This document shows, one piece after another, positions 1 to 14,400 of a stretch of 64,000 nt of DNA. The DNA is from Prinia subflava. Its lineage: Eukaryota > Chordata > Aves > Passeriformes > Cisticolidae. The first letter of the stretch is position 1. Every line of letters starts with the position of its first letter. Made by a program: the position numbers and the translations under genes. The stretch is from contig NC_086283.1 of the NCBI RefSeq assembly GCF_021018805.1, positions 16,892,162 through 16,956,161 of the forward strand, written 5' to 3'. The notes under the pieces are model-generated. The model saw nothing but the letters and a program-made list of their open reading frames with translations. It ran no database searches and was not told the origin of the DNA.

Positions 1-1670
1 TGTTTTGTGCAAATGCACTTTACTGTCGGATTCTGCCCTACTCGCGCAAGCTGCGGCAAATATCTGTGAGCCAGTCTCCTACCCAGGCACGAGCTTTTCA
101 AATCTGCTGTTTTATTTGGCATTTCTGTGTGTCAGAAAAGTGAAAAGCAGGGACACAATACAGCAGAAGCAGCTCCCCTATTTAGCGCTGTAGAGACATC
201 ATTTATATTTTAGGCTAAACTTGGACCATTATGCAGTGGCAACACCTGCTCTTTCACAAGACTGGACTTTTGTAGTCTGGGAGATCAAGAAATGAAAAAA
301 CACCACTTCTAAGCCTAGGCTTGGCTTTAGGGTAGCTTTACTCTGTGTGTGAGCAGAAGATATGTGCAAATAACAAACAAAAAAAAGCAAATTCTCTTCT
401 GCCTGATCTGCAGTAACTGTACTCTCTGGAAACACCATGCCAGCCTACTTTCCTTTCATCCTCCAGGAATGCCTTCTGAAAAGTATTTAAGCAGCAATTT
501 GGTGTAACATGGGGAGGGGGCTGTTTAATGGCAGCTAATTGAACACTTCTGACTTTCTCTGCCACTGTAACATTTCCCAAAAGCGACTACAAAAGATAGT
601 GAGCCTTTTTTATGTTGAACATGTGTCAAGCTACTTGTTCTTGGTGGCTTTGGGTGAGCCAGTCATGAAAAAACCCCAGAGCTGCAGACTTGCCATTTTG
701 TGGGGGAAATGTAAATTCTGACATCCATAGTTTGCATCCTGGTACTTTCTGGCTGCTATCTTAATCATCTATTATAGCTTTATATTCTTTTTGTGAGGTG
801 GTGAGGTTTTTTGAGGTTCGGGGGATTTGTTTGCTTGGGGTTTTTTGTGTTTGTTTAAGCACCCAGAAATCAAATATTAACCTGATTAAGAATTCAGTGT
901 AACATGTAAGGCGGAGAAGAGCTGCAGGTGGTGACAGGCAACTGGATTGTGTTTGATGTGGCAGTTTTCATCTATGCCACCATTTTATTCCTGCTGTGGG
1001 ACTGCAGCAAAATGGTGGCTCCCTTGTTCGATGCCTTGGTGATGAATAGGGTGTGTGAAATCCCAGCTCCTGCATGCCAGGGGCAGTGCTCACTCTGGGA
1101 AAAGAGCTCACTGAGAGATGTACCCTTGTTAGTGTGTGAGGTACAATAGGATTTCCTACTGGGGAGCTCTTGGGATTGGTGCAGGGAAAAAGCTACATTA
1201 ATTCTTCTCATGGGATGAGGATTTAGGAATTTCATTGTCCAGTGAGTTTTTTCCTCTCACTCTTGTGTTTTCTTTGGGCAGGGGAGGGAGATAATCTCCT
1301 TGGAGCACACGCACAGGGATACCTTATCAGCATGTCTCTAAGAGAGCCAAGTGCCTTTGTTGGCTCTGCACCTTCAAGCAGCCTCACTCTTTCCTCCTGT
1401 AGGTTCTGAGATGAGTTTTACTCAAAGATTTTGCTTGCAAGAGCCTAGGTGTGGAGGAGGATGGCAGGCTGTGACTCACCCAAGGGGTGTCACTGGGATG
1501 GCTGTGGGCCAGGCAGGAGAGCAGGGGCATCCAGCAGCTAACTGGGACCCCAGTATGGAAAATCTTTTCTAAGCAGAGACTTTTGCACCTCTCTACTGAC
1601 CCAGGAGTGTGTTGACACTTTCTTGGCCATTTCTGACATCCCCTGAGAAGGTACAGCAAGTTTTTTTGTT
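1..1670. other. Intergenic, no gene seen
   Basis: Mixed-composition non-coding DNA. The short open frames here lack splice context, recognisable domains or length. No repeat family or RNA gene was recognised. Confidence 0.6.
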
Positions 1671-1960
1671 TCACAGAATCAGAGAATGGGTCTGGTTGGA
1701 AGGGACTGCTCATCTCCCTGCTGTCATCCCAGAGCACACAGCACACCATTGCCTGTGGATGGTTCTTGATTCTCTCTGTTGAGGGAGACCTCAAACCTCT
1801 CTGGGCAATCTGTTCCAGTGCTCGGTCACTGCAGAGGAAAGTTCTTTCTCATGTTTATGTGGAATTTCCTGTGCATCAGCCTCTGCCTGTTGTCCCCTGT
1901 CTTACTGCTTGGCACCACTGAGCAGAGCTGGTCCATCCTCTCACACCAAGGAGCTGTGCC
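1671..1960 (-). mobile_element. CR1 LINE 3'-end remnant
   Basis: The left edge reads as the reverse complement of the CR1 3' terminus (cacagaatcagagaatgg..., followed by ggttggaagggact). It continues with degenerate versions of the usual CR1 text: a 'gggcaatctgttccagtgctcggtcactgcag'-type stretch, then 'aaagttctttctcatgtt'. The element is therefore on the - strand and 5'-truncated, as nearly all CR1 copies are. No open reverse-transcriptase frame remains. The right boundary is approximate because similarity fades after the 'gcagagctggtccatcc' region. Confidence 0.85.
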
Positions 1961-4900
1961 CAGTGCTGGGTTCTTTGGCTGACCACAGCCATCTCCATCT
2001 GCCAGGTATCTCCAAGGGCTATCACAAAATCATCAACCAGTGATCTCTCCAGTGAACTCGCAGACAGATGTGGGGTGCTTTGGGCCTTTTGGGGAGTTAG
2101 GCTGGGCTGTGGCATCATATAGCCTGAAGGTTGCTGTTATTCTTGAAGCCAAAGGCTCAAGTTGGACCTGGCACCTTCTCTGCTGAAAGAAACCTTTCTC
2201 CTGGGTGATGACTGCACATGGTAATCCCCATGTAGAGGGAGGATCACCTATGGCATCTCACAGCCATCACTGGACAAAAAGGGGCCTTCTGGTCCAACTG
2301 AACCGTCTCTTGGGGGAATTCTGATCCTTGTTGTGTCCTGAGACAAGTACAACTGTGAGCCAATAGTGTTCAGATCCCCCTGTGCCCTGCCCAAGTACTT
2401 CTGTAGGAGTTTCTTGGGATGTGTGTGTTTTCGTGCAGGGAGCCAAGTGGATTGGGGCAGGGATTTACTGCCTTCCAGTCTTACAAAGTAACTTGCACAA
2501 CTCTGGGCTGACTGACATAATAGTAATCCATTGGGATTGCTTGTTCACTAATATATTAAAAAAGGAATTTTGTGCTGGGATGAACTACAGAAGAGAAGCT
2601 ATTTGAGCCAGGATTTTTTTTTTTGCTTCAAGTTTTCTGCATGCTTCAGCCTCACAGTTGTGCTTAAAACTGTTGTGTATCGATAAGAGTTTCCTTCCAT
2701 CCATAATCTCTTCTCTCCTTCTGTTCCCTGCTGTAAACAAGCCATTAAAAATGTGTTTATGACATCACAGTTGGTGACCATGGAAATGACTTTGATGTTA
2801 GAAAGACAAATATAGCTTCATGATTTCACGGCAGGATCAAGACAGGAGAAGACCCTTGTTCAAATGGTGGATAATTAACAAAGGTGGTGGAGGGGAAGTT
2901 TGGAAAAAAAAAAAAAGTGAAGAGCTAAATGACTGAATATGATACACTTTAAAGATTTTTTCACAGTGTGAAAAAAATATAAATTTAAAAAATCTCTTTC
3001 AAATGAAAAAAATTGCAATGCTCTGACTGTACTCTTTTAAATAAAAGCCTATAGGGTAAACAGAGGAGTGGAGGGGGGGAAGCTTTGGAATAAGAATTAT
3101 ACATATGCCAAAAACTCCAGAAGGCATCTTTCAAGGTGTAGTGGCCTGTGCTTAAATCAGGCTTGGAGCATTGGGGCCAAATGAGACCATGGGGCCAGTC
3201 TTCCTCCAGTTTAGACCAGTAACAGAGTCCTGCAGGTTTTGAGTACAAATAAATGCAGCTGGGATCTTTATCTTGGAAAATCATCATCCCTTGCCATGTT
3301 ATTCTCATGGTCATACCTGCCTGCAGCCAGATGCCTCAAAGGAGTCAGGGGAGCCAAGTCTGGCAGCCAAGCAGAAGTCTTTGGCTCCTGATTTTGCTGT
3401 GATTCCAACTCCTCCTCAGTCCAGTAGGTCAATGCTCCTGGCATGGATGCATCCATCATTTACACAAGCTGTTGAAAATAAGCCCTTGTTGTCACACACA
3501 TTTTATTAAATCGTTAGCATTACACGCTTCAGAGGTAGCAGGACCAAGCCTGCTAGGAAAATATTATCAGAATCCTTTCTGAACTCACTTTCTGAGCAGT
3601 TGTTCCAATGTATGTAATTACGAATAAAATAGCCTCAGAAAAGACCTCCTTGGATTCAGAGAGAAACGAGAGCAATAATGTAAAGATTAAAAAATATGGT
3701 TTTTCTCAGCTAATTGTTTTTAATAAAATGGTAAAAGTGAAAAAAACCCCAAGAAACTATAGTTAGGATGATAATGCTTTAGTCTGCAGAAATATGTGCC
3801 CTGTTGCCTCTCTTATTACAGAGCAACAAAGGGATTGAAGTGTAAGGGAAGGGGAAAGTGGGGATGAATGGAGGTTGTTAAATACTGCACTGGAAAGGTC
3901 AATAATCTCGTCTGGAAGGTAAAGCTGATACAAAAAAAGCCCTGCAGCAGGGCTGCCCTGAGTGCTGCCTAGCCTGCTTAGAGGGTTACTCAGGGGTTGG
4001 GGCTGGTGGGTCTCCTTGGCTGCCCCATTCCCTGTGGCCTGACTGGGACCATGGCTTGGAAATGTTGTCTAGGATTTTCAGGTCCTGCTGCTGGAGTCCA
4101 CACTTCCTCCTGTGCAACGAACCCCCTAAGGTTTGGGGGACTTGTATGTTCTTCACCTCCAACGTCTCTCACCGCTAGAGGCTGAGCCCAGCAAACAGAG
4201 AGGAGGATGCAACCCCTCCATCTCAGTACTGCCACCTCCCTCAGCTCTGCCTGGCTCCATGTGCCCTCCACTCCCCAAAACATTCCTGATCCCATTGCCA
4301 CAGAGCAAATTGCACATACACAAATTAGCCCCTATCTTGGCTTTGAGTGATGTGCAGCAGACTTGGTTTGTCCAGTGACAGTCCTGAGCTGCCATCAGCC
4401 TCTCCTTGTGTCCTTGGGGATTCAGCATGTTATTGTGAGCAGGTTTGGTGTGTGATTCACTCTCCAATCCACTTGGAAATGGTTTTGCTTATGAAACATG
4501 TTATGGTGCTTTGTTCTTCATCTGTGAAAATTTAATGGTGGCAGCACAGAGCTGGGGTGGATGCCTGTGCCTGTGCTCTTTTGGCTGAATTTGCTTGTGA
4601 ATGAAAACTGACTTGTGTGCAGCTGTTAGAAAGGTTTATTCATGCTAGTGTTTTGCTGGATTAACTCTTTTCTCCCATGCACTGCCCTTTGGGGTATGAA
4701 TCCTGCAGTTTTGGGATAGGAGAGAATGGCTTTGCATAGATGAGGAGCACGTGGGCCCTGGTGGTGCTGCAGCCTTTCCCTGGGCAGGTGCCTTGCTGGT
4801 GACACGTTTGCTTTTGCTCCATGCTGGGGTGGTAGTGGACTGCCAGAGAGACCAATGATTCCAGCAGTCTGGGTGTGTGTCTGCAGTCCTCACCTGTGGG

Positions 4901-7221
4901 ATGAAAGCTGGTCTTTAATTGAGCTTCCCAGGGGAGGCTGTGATGCCTCCAATTAACCCTTTCCATAATTACCCATGGAAACAAGCAGCCTGATCCTGGG
5001 ATGGGGGAAAGGCACTGCTGGCCAGTAGCTGCCCTTTTTTTAGATGGCCAGGTTGTGTCTCCCTTTGGGGACAGCCACTGTGGTGGCAGGAGAGCTGGGA
5101 CACCTCTGCTATGGGGTGACAAGGGGAACACAAGGGCAGGGGACCACCAGAGTGCTTTGTATGCAAGTATAGAGAAATCCAGTTCTCCTTGGGCTAAGGA
5201 CTCTGTGGTACCTGGGCAGCAGAAATTTGTAAATGAGCAAACATTCTGCTACTGAAGGGGAAAGGAAAGCTTTGGACACACTGGGGTCTCTTTTTTTTTA
5301 TGGTATCTAATTACCACTCCAGAGAAGGAAAACATTTCTCATCCAACAATCCCTCTGCTTCATCTCCTCTAGTCAGACCAAATTTTACATCTATGAAATC
5401 AGTACAGTATATCAGAAAACAGCATCTTTCCGTAAAGAAGAAAGAGTAAATCATTTCAGCCTTATACCCAGCAGCAAGAAAGATCATAAAATTGAAACAA
5501 TCTAAAATACTCCTGGTTCACATTTAGCAGCTGTCACAGAGCAGCAGGGAATTGAAAAGTGTAGTTATTGCTTATTTCAGATACTTTATTTTGTTTGTTT
5601 TGTATCGACCATACTCTGGATAGAAAATGATGCAAGTTTGCTTTGTGACAAAGGAAGAAAATTTATTTTTATGGGTTGCTAAGGTGCATTTGAGAAGCCA
5701 AGATGATGGAGGAGAGCTAAAGCCTATTCCTTTTCTTGACTGACTCATGTAGGAGTATGAAACCCCCAGTCCTCTGCCAACAAAGTGCTGGTGACTTCAG
5801 ATATTTTGTTTGAGCACATCCATCCCTCACAGGATGGGCAGAGACCACCTACACTCTTGCCCCAAACAGCCTTTTTCAAAGGGAAAAATGTTGGTGGATT
5901 CTCACCACAGTGATTATAGGGGATTATTTGAGGATTCTCAGAAGAATCTGAAAACCAATCTTTCTAAGTTATTTCTGAATAGCTATTGAATGGATAATTT
6001 CCATACCCATTATCAAAATGATGTGCTGGCAGTGAAATTTAGGTGTAGTGTATTTGATCAGTAATTGGTGAAATGTTTTCCTAGGGTTAAAGTAGTGTCA
6101 GCAACATCTCTGCGTAGGGATTTACAAGGTGTTTAGATATATTTTTTATGTATTCTGTTGTTTTATGCTATCCAAATGCTTTGATGGCATGGAGAAAGCT
6201 AACGGGATTTATCCAAGTATTTAAAGACAAACAGAAAAGACTTTTACCTTCTGAAACCCAAGTTCAGAGTTTCACTGCCTCTGTGAGCAGTTGATGACAG
6301 CTAACATTTTAAACAATGTGCAACGGTAAAGTCTTGATCATTAGTGACTTGCAGGTCTGGAGAATAGAGAAGCCTCAAAAGCAATCAATGCAAATGCACC
6401 AGAGTAAATAGTAAAAAAACCATCAATGATAAAAGAGTGAAAACTTTCCTTGGCTTAGATTTTCTTTCAGTTCATGGCAATAATAACTAAGATTATGCTG
6501 TATTTTTGATTTTATCTTGGATTGTGTGAAATAAGAATTTGGTAAAATGCTCCCCACTTTTTCAATTGAAACAAAGAGGATAGATAAAGACTTGGAGATA
6601 GTAAAGAAAAGAAATATGTAAGGAAGGAAAAGTGGTCAAATTTTCAGTGAAAGGTGAACTGAAAAGCAAAGCTCTCATTTAAATCTGGTTTTCCATTTCA
6701 GTAGTGTGACAAGCACATAGTGGATACGAATGCACCGAGGCAGGGGCAGGCAGGAGACAGGCAGTGCTTCAGCCTGAGCTTTAAAAATGTCTCTGTGCTG
6801 CTGTAGGTAGCTGGGGTCAGAAGCAATTTTCTGGAATTACATCTACCCTGTGAGGTGCTGGCAAAGGGGCAGAGCTGAGCTGCTTCGGGCCTGAGGAGGG
6901 CAACCAGAAAACATCAACACATCCATCACACACAGAGATCCCTGCACACACTCAGTGCAAGTGAAACATCTTTCCTGCAGTCTCTGCATGTGTTGGTTCA
7001 CTGCTCTTCTCCCCTGTGTTTTGGATCCAGCCCTGCTGGCTCATGATGGCGCCTAAAGCCAGAACATGTCACTGTGGTGATGGAAGGTCAAGGTGCTGGC
7101 AATGTCAGAGCACCCCAAGTTCCTCACCTTGGACATTTCTATGGCTCTCCATCTGCAGAAAGCTGATTCTTAGATGAATTTTTAAATATTCCTAATTGTC
7201 ACTACCATCTGACACAACACA
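1961..7221. other. Intergenic, no gene seen
   Basis: Gene-free, moderately AT-rich DNA. Open frames are short and unrelated to any family I recognise. No tandem array longer than a few units was seen. Confidence 0.55.
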
Positions 7222-7236
7222 CCCCCACCCCCCCCC
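7222..7236 (+). repeat. Short poly-C tract
   Basis: A 15-base run of C with a single interrupting A. Likely length-variable, and it may be i-motif/G4-forming on the opposite strand. No function is implied. Confidence 0.7.
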
Positions 7237-8079
7237 ATTGCCACATCTGATACATCCTGGACAAATATTTAAGCAATGTTTGATTTTTGGGCAGTCTGTC
7301 TGTTCTGGGCTCCTGTGGGCTTATGCAAGCTCAGGAAGGCTGAGTCTAATTTTTTACACTGGGAGGGTATAATGCATGAAGAGACTATGTGACTTGTCTG
7401 ATCAGTAACTGAGGAAAGAACTGGGACCAGTTCCTGGTCTGGCAAGCTGGATCTGGGACTGTCCTTCCTCTTCGTGCAATGAGACAATCAATTTAAAAAT
7501 AACCAAATAAAATGGAAGAAAAATATTATTTTAATGTTTCTTGTTATAATATACAGCTCTTGGAGCCATTGTAAGCCATGAAGTCAGATATGACAGATTA
7601 ATGGAAGCTTACCTAATTTACCACCGGGCCAGGTAATGTAAAAAAAAAGCTTTGCAGCAATACATAGTGTTTTAAAAAATGTTTCAGACTGATATCCACA
7701 CTTCACTGTTGCATTTTTGAAGTGAACCCCCTTAATTTCAAAGCATTCTATCCACTAGTTGCTCATTCTCTTGTTTTAAGGTGTGTTTAGTGATTACATT
7801 TCCCATAACAACCCTCCCTGCCTTCACTGGTGCCCCTCTCTCATAGTGCCCTGCTGCTAGGCATCCCTGTCTGTGCAGATCTGGCCCCAGCAGAAAATAG
7901 TTGGAAAGGAGAGGGGAAAAAAAATGCAGCCCATCTATCTTGGATACCTTGAAACAAAACACATACAGCCAAGGGGACCTGCCAAGGGGAAGCATTTCCA
8001 TACGCTCTCCTTGTCAGAGGAGTAAGCAGGCTGAAAACGTTGGATGTGCACAGCAAGTGGAAGCTGACCCGGGCAGCCT
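7237..8079. other. Intergenic, no gene seen
   Basis: Ordinary non-coding sequence. No gene, array or recognisable repeat. Confidence 0.5.
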
Positions 8080-8470
8080 TGATTTACATAGTGCACACTT
8101 GGGACCTGCTCATTACCACAACATCCCCCTAATCATCACCTCGGCATGATGGGCACATGGATGGGAATCTGCCCCGGGATCCCCAGCACTTCATTTTTCC
8201 GAGCAGCACCCAGACCTTTGCAGTTATTGTGATATGACAGATGCACATATCATCGAAAGCAGGTCTTGCATGGCATTACACAATGTAAATCAATAATGTG
8301 AAAATACAGCCGTTAACACAATGTACAGTTTTGCCTATTACTACAATGCCCTGCTTGTTCCAAAGGAAAAGCAATTTTATGCTCCACTGAAGCATGGTTT
8401 GCTTAGCCTTCAACTAGCGGCAAATGCCAGATACTGCAAAACATTATTGTTACGCAAGCAGTGTCCTGGA
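8080..8470. promoter_or_regulatory. Candidate non-coding regulatory segment
   Basis: A repeat-free block of complex sequence carrying a MEIS/TALE core (TGACAG, 8235-8240), a SOX-like ATTGTT with an adjacent C/EBP-like TTACGCAAG (8446-8458), and several AAT/ATT homeobox-like cores. This density is typical of conserved enhancers around developmental genes. Conservation cannot be measured here, so the call rests on motif texture alone. Confidence 0.22.
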
Positions 8471-10210
8471 TTTATTTATAAGTATCCATGCAAAGACTAA
8501 TTTCAATAAGGAATAGGACTGGAGCCCCTCTGAATATGGGGCTGAACTACTCTGACCCTGCATTCCCAGCTCTGCTGCTTCTTCCCTGCACCCAGGTGCT
8601 GATCCAGCAAAACTGCACGGTCCCGTGCACCTCACTGTGGCTGTCCTGGTTTTGGGATGGGATTAAATCCTCCCAGGTTTTAGGCTATCCTAGCACACAG
8701 TGGCACCTCACAAACCAAAAATCAGACACATCCCAAATATTCAGGTTGAGGTGCCTGGCACACATACCGCTCTGGTTGCTTGCCCCTTACCTCTACCATC
8801 ATAGTCCTTTCCTTGGATATGGGGCTTGGTTGCCTCCCTGCATGGCAGCAAAGTCAACACATCTTGGGCACTCTTTATCCCTGTTGGCAGAGATGTAGGG
8901 AAACAGTAGCACGAAGCCTCTGAACCCCTAATTATTGATGTTCACCTCATTGGCTGCTCCCAGTAGAAGTTAATTCCTTTTAGTTGAGGACACAAAAGGA
9001 AGAGCTGCTACAACAAAAGGAAAGACCTGCTTGGATCACTGGAGTAGCAGGGAAGAGGAGCAATGCTGCTGTGTGAAGGTAACCCCTCCTGACCCTCTGC
9101 TCCATGTTCACTTCTGAGCAAGGAAGATTTGACGTATTTAACCTGCAGTAGAAATAAAGGTCCCAGAAAAACGTGTTGTTGAGGTAGAAAAGCCATAATT
9201 CCTGAGGCTATCAGCTCAGCATAGTGGGGCATGAAAGGGCACTACAGCTTATTCACTGTCTGTGCAGCGATGCTTGAGTATGAAAGCTGCCCTGTGCTCT
9301 GCTGGGCTGGGGTTGGGATTGTCTGAGCAGGAGCGGGAGAGCAGGGACATGGCTCTGCCTCACAGCTTCCAGCACCTTCCACTTCTCCAGGCAGAATTGG
9401 TTTCCACTAGAAAGGGTCAGATTTGTTAGACAGCCTGCTTAGTGGAGCCAGATTCAATATCCTGAGAGTGTGAACAGGAAAACGTGGAAAATGAAAACAG
9501 GTGGGAATCCTCACAGGCTCCTGTTCTACCAGCTCTTTACACTCTAGATTTCCTGCATGGAAGCAGTTGGGCAGCTCTGAAAGAAATTTTCTTGTTCATG
9601 TTTGGAATAATTTCTGCGTCTTGACTTATCCCTGAGTTGGACAGGAAGCATATTTCAAAACATTTCATTATTTCACACAACAGAAATTCTGGCATTGCTC
9701 AGCTGTTTTCTGCCTATGAGGTGAGGCTGGGGAAGGATTAGAAGCCCCTGCCAGTCACATTGTGCTGGCATCCAGCCACTGCAGGTATGGTTCTTAATGA
9801 GAGCTTAATTAGGAATCAAGGGGGTTTGGGGGTGATGGAAGGGTGCAGATGGCAACTTCTTTCAATAAAGGGGAATTGTGTACAGAGGGGGGAAACCACA
9901 GCCCCATTCCTCCTCTCAGCAGCCTGGTGTGGGAATAACTTGAAAATTAGGAGGTTTTTCTCTGGGGTCTTGCATGGCCCACTGAGGGGCAGCTTGGCAT
10001 GACCTGCTCAGAGGCTATGTGGCAAACTCAAGTGGGTTTCTTCCAGGACAAACCATGCATTTGGGTTCATCTCTGGGTTCTTCTAAAGCTTTTCCTTTTT
10101 CTCTCTTGGGCTGATGTCAATTTGAAATGCAAATGCACTGAAGTGGGAAGCGGGATCATTTTGTCTTTGAAATGTCTATATAGAATATCTCTTTTATTAA
10201 AAGACACCCC
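8471..10210. other. Intergenic, no gene seen
   Basis: Non-coding. Contains one perfect POU octamer ATGCAAAT (10127-10134) near its right end. No gene or repeat recognised. Confidence 0.5.
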
Positions 10211-10277
10211 TTTTTTTTCTTCTTCTTCTTCTTTTTTTTTTTCTTCTTTTTTTTCTTCTTTTTTTTCTTCTTTTCTT
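10211..10277 (+). repeat. TTC/T-rich pyrimidine microsatellite
   Basis: An impure (TTC)n and poly-T tract, all pyrimidine over about 67 bases. It creates a serine/phenylalanine-rich spurious frame. Not coding. Confidence 0.85.
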
Positions 10278-11376
10278 AATCTCCATAAACATTTGCCATG
10301 TTTGGTCCAACTTCAAGAGTGTTTTGGTGCCTATCCCCCTCCCTTTGCCATTGCAAATTGTTTGCTGGGGGGAAAACCTGTCCTATCTTTTGTGCCTCCT
10401 GGGTCATCCCCTTCCACCATGCCCATGCCTGCACCTCTGCCTGCTCCAGAATCCTCTCAGGTGTCTCCAGATCAGCCTTGCCTGACCAAAACACAAGATG
10501 CAGGACATTGTTATTGATCTTGGATTTTGGTCCAGGCCATGGTGTGGTTTCTGGTGAGCCGCAGCTTTACATACAGACGGGAGAGGGAATCCTCCTTTCC
10601 CTGATGCTGAAGCTGCCCCTCCACGCCTGGGGGCTCTTGCTCATAGTGAATAAGGAAACAGATCCCCTTGGCATTAATATTTCTATTATACAGCCTAGAT
10701 TAATTTTGATTTTCCCTTTTGACTCCTTTGTTGTGTTTATTTCAAGGGATTTCTGTCACCTCCCTTCTGCACTTCAACATGCCTGAAAAATTTCTGTCAG
10801 GAGTGATTGTATGTGACTTGAAGAAAGTGCAATTTTTAAGAATGGAATTCACTTTAAAATCCCCACTGCTTTCTGTTCTTTTTTTCCCTCCAAATTAGCG
10901 CATCTCTGCGCTGAAGCCTCCCCATCTGACAACACTGTGTATGTTATTACTGCCACAAGACCTTTCCACCACTGGGTTTCTCTCTTTTCCATTTCTTGCT
11001 ATGAATATGAGATTTGCAGGGAATTGCTCTGTGTTGAATATTTGCATCATGGCCTGGGATGCTTTGAGTAAGACTTCAGGGAGCTGAGAGAGCCTTGAGA
11101 TCAAACCAAAATACTCCAGAGAAAATTCCCCAAAGCCATAGACAAATATTTCCAAACATGAATATTTCCACCCTGGCAATTTTGTTTAAACATATTATTG
11201 CTACAGACAGCTGGAAAGACAGGCAGACACCTACGGACGGCTGACATTAACATGTAGCTTCTGCTGTCACCCACAGATGGGCTGCGTGGCTGGAATGATG
11301 ATTTTTCAGTCCTGGCTTTGGGAGTTTTGCATATTAGACAGTACTAAAAGAATTTTTAATTGGACTCATTTTACCT

Positions 11377-11378
<2 letters not shown>
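10278..11378. other. Intergenic, no gene seen
   Basis: Non-coding sequence without recognised genes or repeats. Confidence 0.5.

Positions 11379-11430
<52 letters not shown>
11379..11430 (+). repeat. 52-base T homopolymer
   Basis: An uninterrupted run of T, followed by CCTTTCTTTCAG. It could be a de novo homopolymer or the reversed poly(A) tail of a - strand retrocopy lying to its right, but no body of a known transcript or target-site duplication is evident. The length may also be affected by assembly. Confidence 0.9.
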
Positions 11431-14400
11431 CCTTTCTTTCAGAAATGAGACAATGTGTGTGAACCCCTGTGGTTGCTGTAGTCTCAATCAGCTGCCAAAT
11501 AATATCATAGAAGTTGTGATTGGATTAATGAAAAGCTTGTAACAAAATTAATGTTATGAGGAAGTTATCCTATTGGGGGCTTTAATTTAAACTAGTGGGA
11601 CAAAATTAGTCCTAAATTAACAAAAACTACTAATTAGTCTAGATATCGCTTAGTTGATAAATGCACCGGTAGGATCCTGTTCCCAGGGTGTCACTCTGCT
11701 GCTCGTAGGGTTTTTGAGGGAAAATGCACTTGGCAGCCTTGTTCCACTCCTTTTTCTGCTTTTTCAATGGGTGTCCTGGGCTGCTGTGGGCTGTGAGCTC
11801 CTCCTCAGCCGCATTTCTGAGGTCACTGGGCCCTGAGAGGTCCCAAAGGAGAGAGCTGGTTTGGGCCAGCCCAGGGGCACCCTGTGCTTCCTTGGGGATG
11901 TTGATCCTTCACCTGGGATGAGAAAGTGCTCACGTGGGTGGGACATACAGACAGCACTGGGACAAATGGATGAAGTGAGGACTCATTCCTTGTGTCCCAC
12001 CCAGCGCTTCTCTCTGGTGCTTGTGAAGGAGTCATCCAAGCCATGTTCTCCATTAGGTGCTGATTCCTTCCATGCCCGGGTTTGGGAAGTTGCCTGCAGG
12101 TGCTGGTCCCATCCCTTGGTGCTGTGCTCTCCCAGCAGCCCCCACAAAGCAGGACCCCAGCTCACAGCTGTTCCTCATTTCAGGACAGAACAAGGTATTG
12201 AAACCCTGTGTTCTGTACAAAGAGCTGTTTTCTTCTTGTGGACTCAAAAACCAGCCACAAATCTGTAAATGTAGAGCCACAGCTGCACCTCGAGCTAGGA
12301 AAGGGATATATTGGTGAGTAACTCTCTGTATTTCATTCGGGAGCATAGCTCAGTTTTCCCCATAGCTGAGACACTCTGGGTTTTCCTTTAAATAATCACA
12401 GAGCTGCTGGAGGCAGTGAAGCCCACAGGACACCACCACACGAGAACCTGGGATGGCTTCCATCCCACTTTATACTGCTGATCTGGATCTGGTAAAAATA
12501 TTTTGTGGGGCACAGCATTAACCCGTTGTTTGCAGCTCCTTTGCTGTAATATTGTTGGTGAATGATATAATGGCATGTGGCAGGTTTTTGGAGCACCAAT
12601 TTCATCCTGTTAGAAAAATCCCAGACGAGAGGGCTGAGAACAGATTCCCCCTTTGATGCAGATGGCCTACAAAAACTTTGAGACAGGACTCCTCATGCCT
12701 GTAAAGGGTTTTGTTAAGACAATTTTAACTTGGGGGCTCTGTAGTTTAAGTTTTCCCTCTATTTCTGAGCCCTTCTTAGATACCGGTGTTTTGCTTTGGG
12801 TCAGACTGCATTGCTGGATCAGTTGTCTAAGAAAAAAAGAAGCTTCATTTCCTCTGGAAAATTTTTCTCTCTCTTAGGAAAATATTTCTGCCACTTGCCT
12901 CTTGTCATTGGCCTTCAAGCAGTAAATCCCAAGCAACTAAGTCTGTATTTAAAGCAATAAATTCAGTGCCTTTCCTCCAGAGGCTTTATTTTCTCATTTA
13001 GTGACCTCTTGTTCCCCATGTCTTTGACACTTCTCCTATGTGCATTAAGCAAATATGCAATCATCCTTTCATTCTCTATCTTTGCTTTCATTATGATTTT
13101 TTACACTTCATTACATTTCCCTCTATAATTGCAACTCTTTGTTGTCCCAAAGTTTTATGGCTCTTTCCTCTCTTCTCTCACTTCTTGTGTTTCTTTGTTA
13201 TTCACGTTAGCTTTTCTTGACACTGTGTTCCTAGTACATTTTCTAGATGTCAAGCAAACTCTTAGGCCTAAACTCATTTATCTTTGAACACTTTCCATTT
13301 CCACTTCAGTGCTCTACCCCAATGAATTCCATCCAGAACTTCCTTTTCTTCTAAAATTGGCTGTGCTGCTTTTATTCAGTGTTCTTCCCTTTTTAGGCCT
13401 AATTATAAATCCAATTGTTCGGTCCTGAATGCTTCCACGAGCTCCATTCATTTCCGAGCATGGTTCTGCCATAACTGCCAGGGGAAGTTGCGTGACTGCC
13501 CTTTCAAAATCCTAATATGATCTAGATGAGAAAGAGATGTTATTTCTAACTTAAATTAAACCCCAGCACAAGATCAGGCTGTTAAGTCTCTGTGCTCTGC
13601 TCTCCCGTCGCTGCCTTTGCCCACCCTGGAGATTTTGGGGGGTGCTCTGTGGTGGGTTTGTGGAGCTTTCCCGGTGCCCAGAGGAGCTGCCGGTGGGCAC
13701 TGCTGTGCCTCCCACCAGCATCAGGAGCAGAGGCCTTTTAAATCCATCCAAAGCAGCTCAAAGTGGCAAATGGCTGATTCCCACAGATACACACCACAGC
13801 TTGCCTTTGGAATTTTTACTGGCTGCTTGAATAATTGGATGTTAATTTGTAAGCAGAACGCGCCAACTTTACTGACGTAATTTTGAGCATCCTTGGCATA
13901 ATTGGTCAGTGGGAAACAGGGTTTTGCTGCAGCTCTCTACCTGAGGACCACTTATCCGTTTGGGCTGAATTTTGGCCCTGCAGCTGGGCAGGAGTTGGCA
14001 CAGGGTTGCTGGGGCTTGTGTGGGGACAAACCACCCACGTTTTGTGAAGCTCTGCCAGGCTCTGCTTGAAGCTCAGCTGCTCAATCTCAAGGCGAACAAT
14101 GCCAATTGCTCCACTGCCTGACTCCAGTCCAGACTGAGATTTCAGGAGCACCTAAAAGACATGATGGGTTTGCTGTATTTCCAGATACCCTCTGGCAATA
14201 TTTGCCTATAGGTATGTTCAGGTGTTCAGGCTGCTTAGATAACTTCCTCTGGGTTAAATATTCTCAGGAGGGGAACACACAGGACTGGGTGCACAGTCTA
14301 AAATAGAGAACAAATGGGAACATGAAGTTCTTTCAGTGGAATTGCTGGCAGGATTTGCCAAGCCTTCATAAGGGCAAAGCAGCAAGCATTCTTCTTTCTC

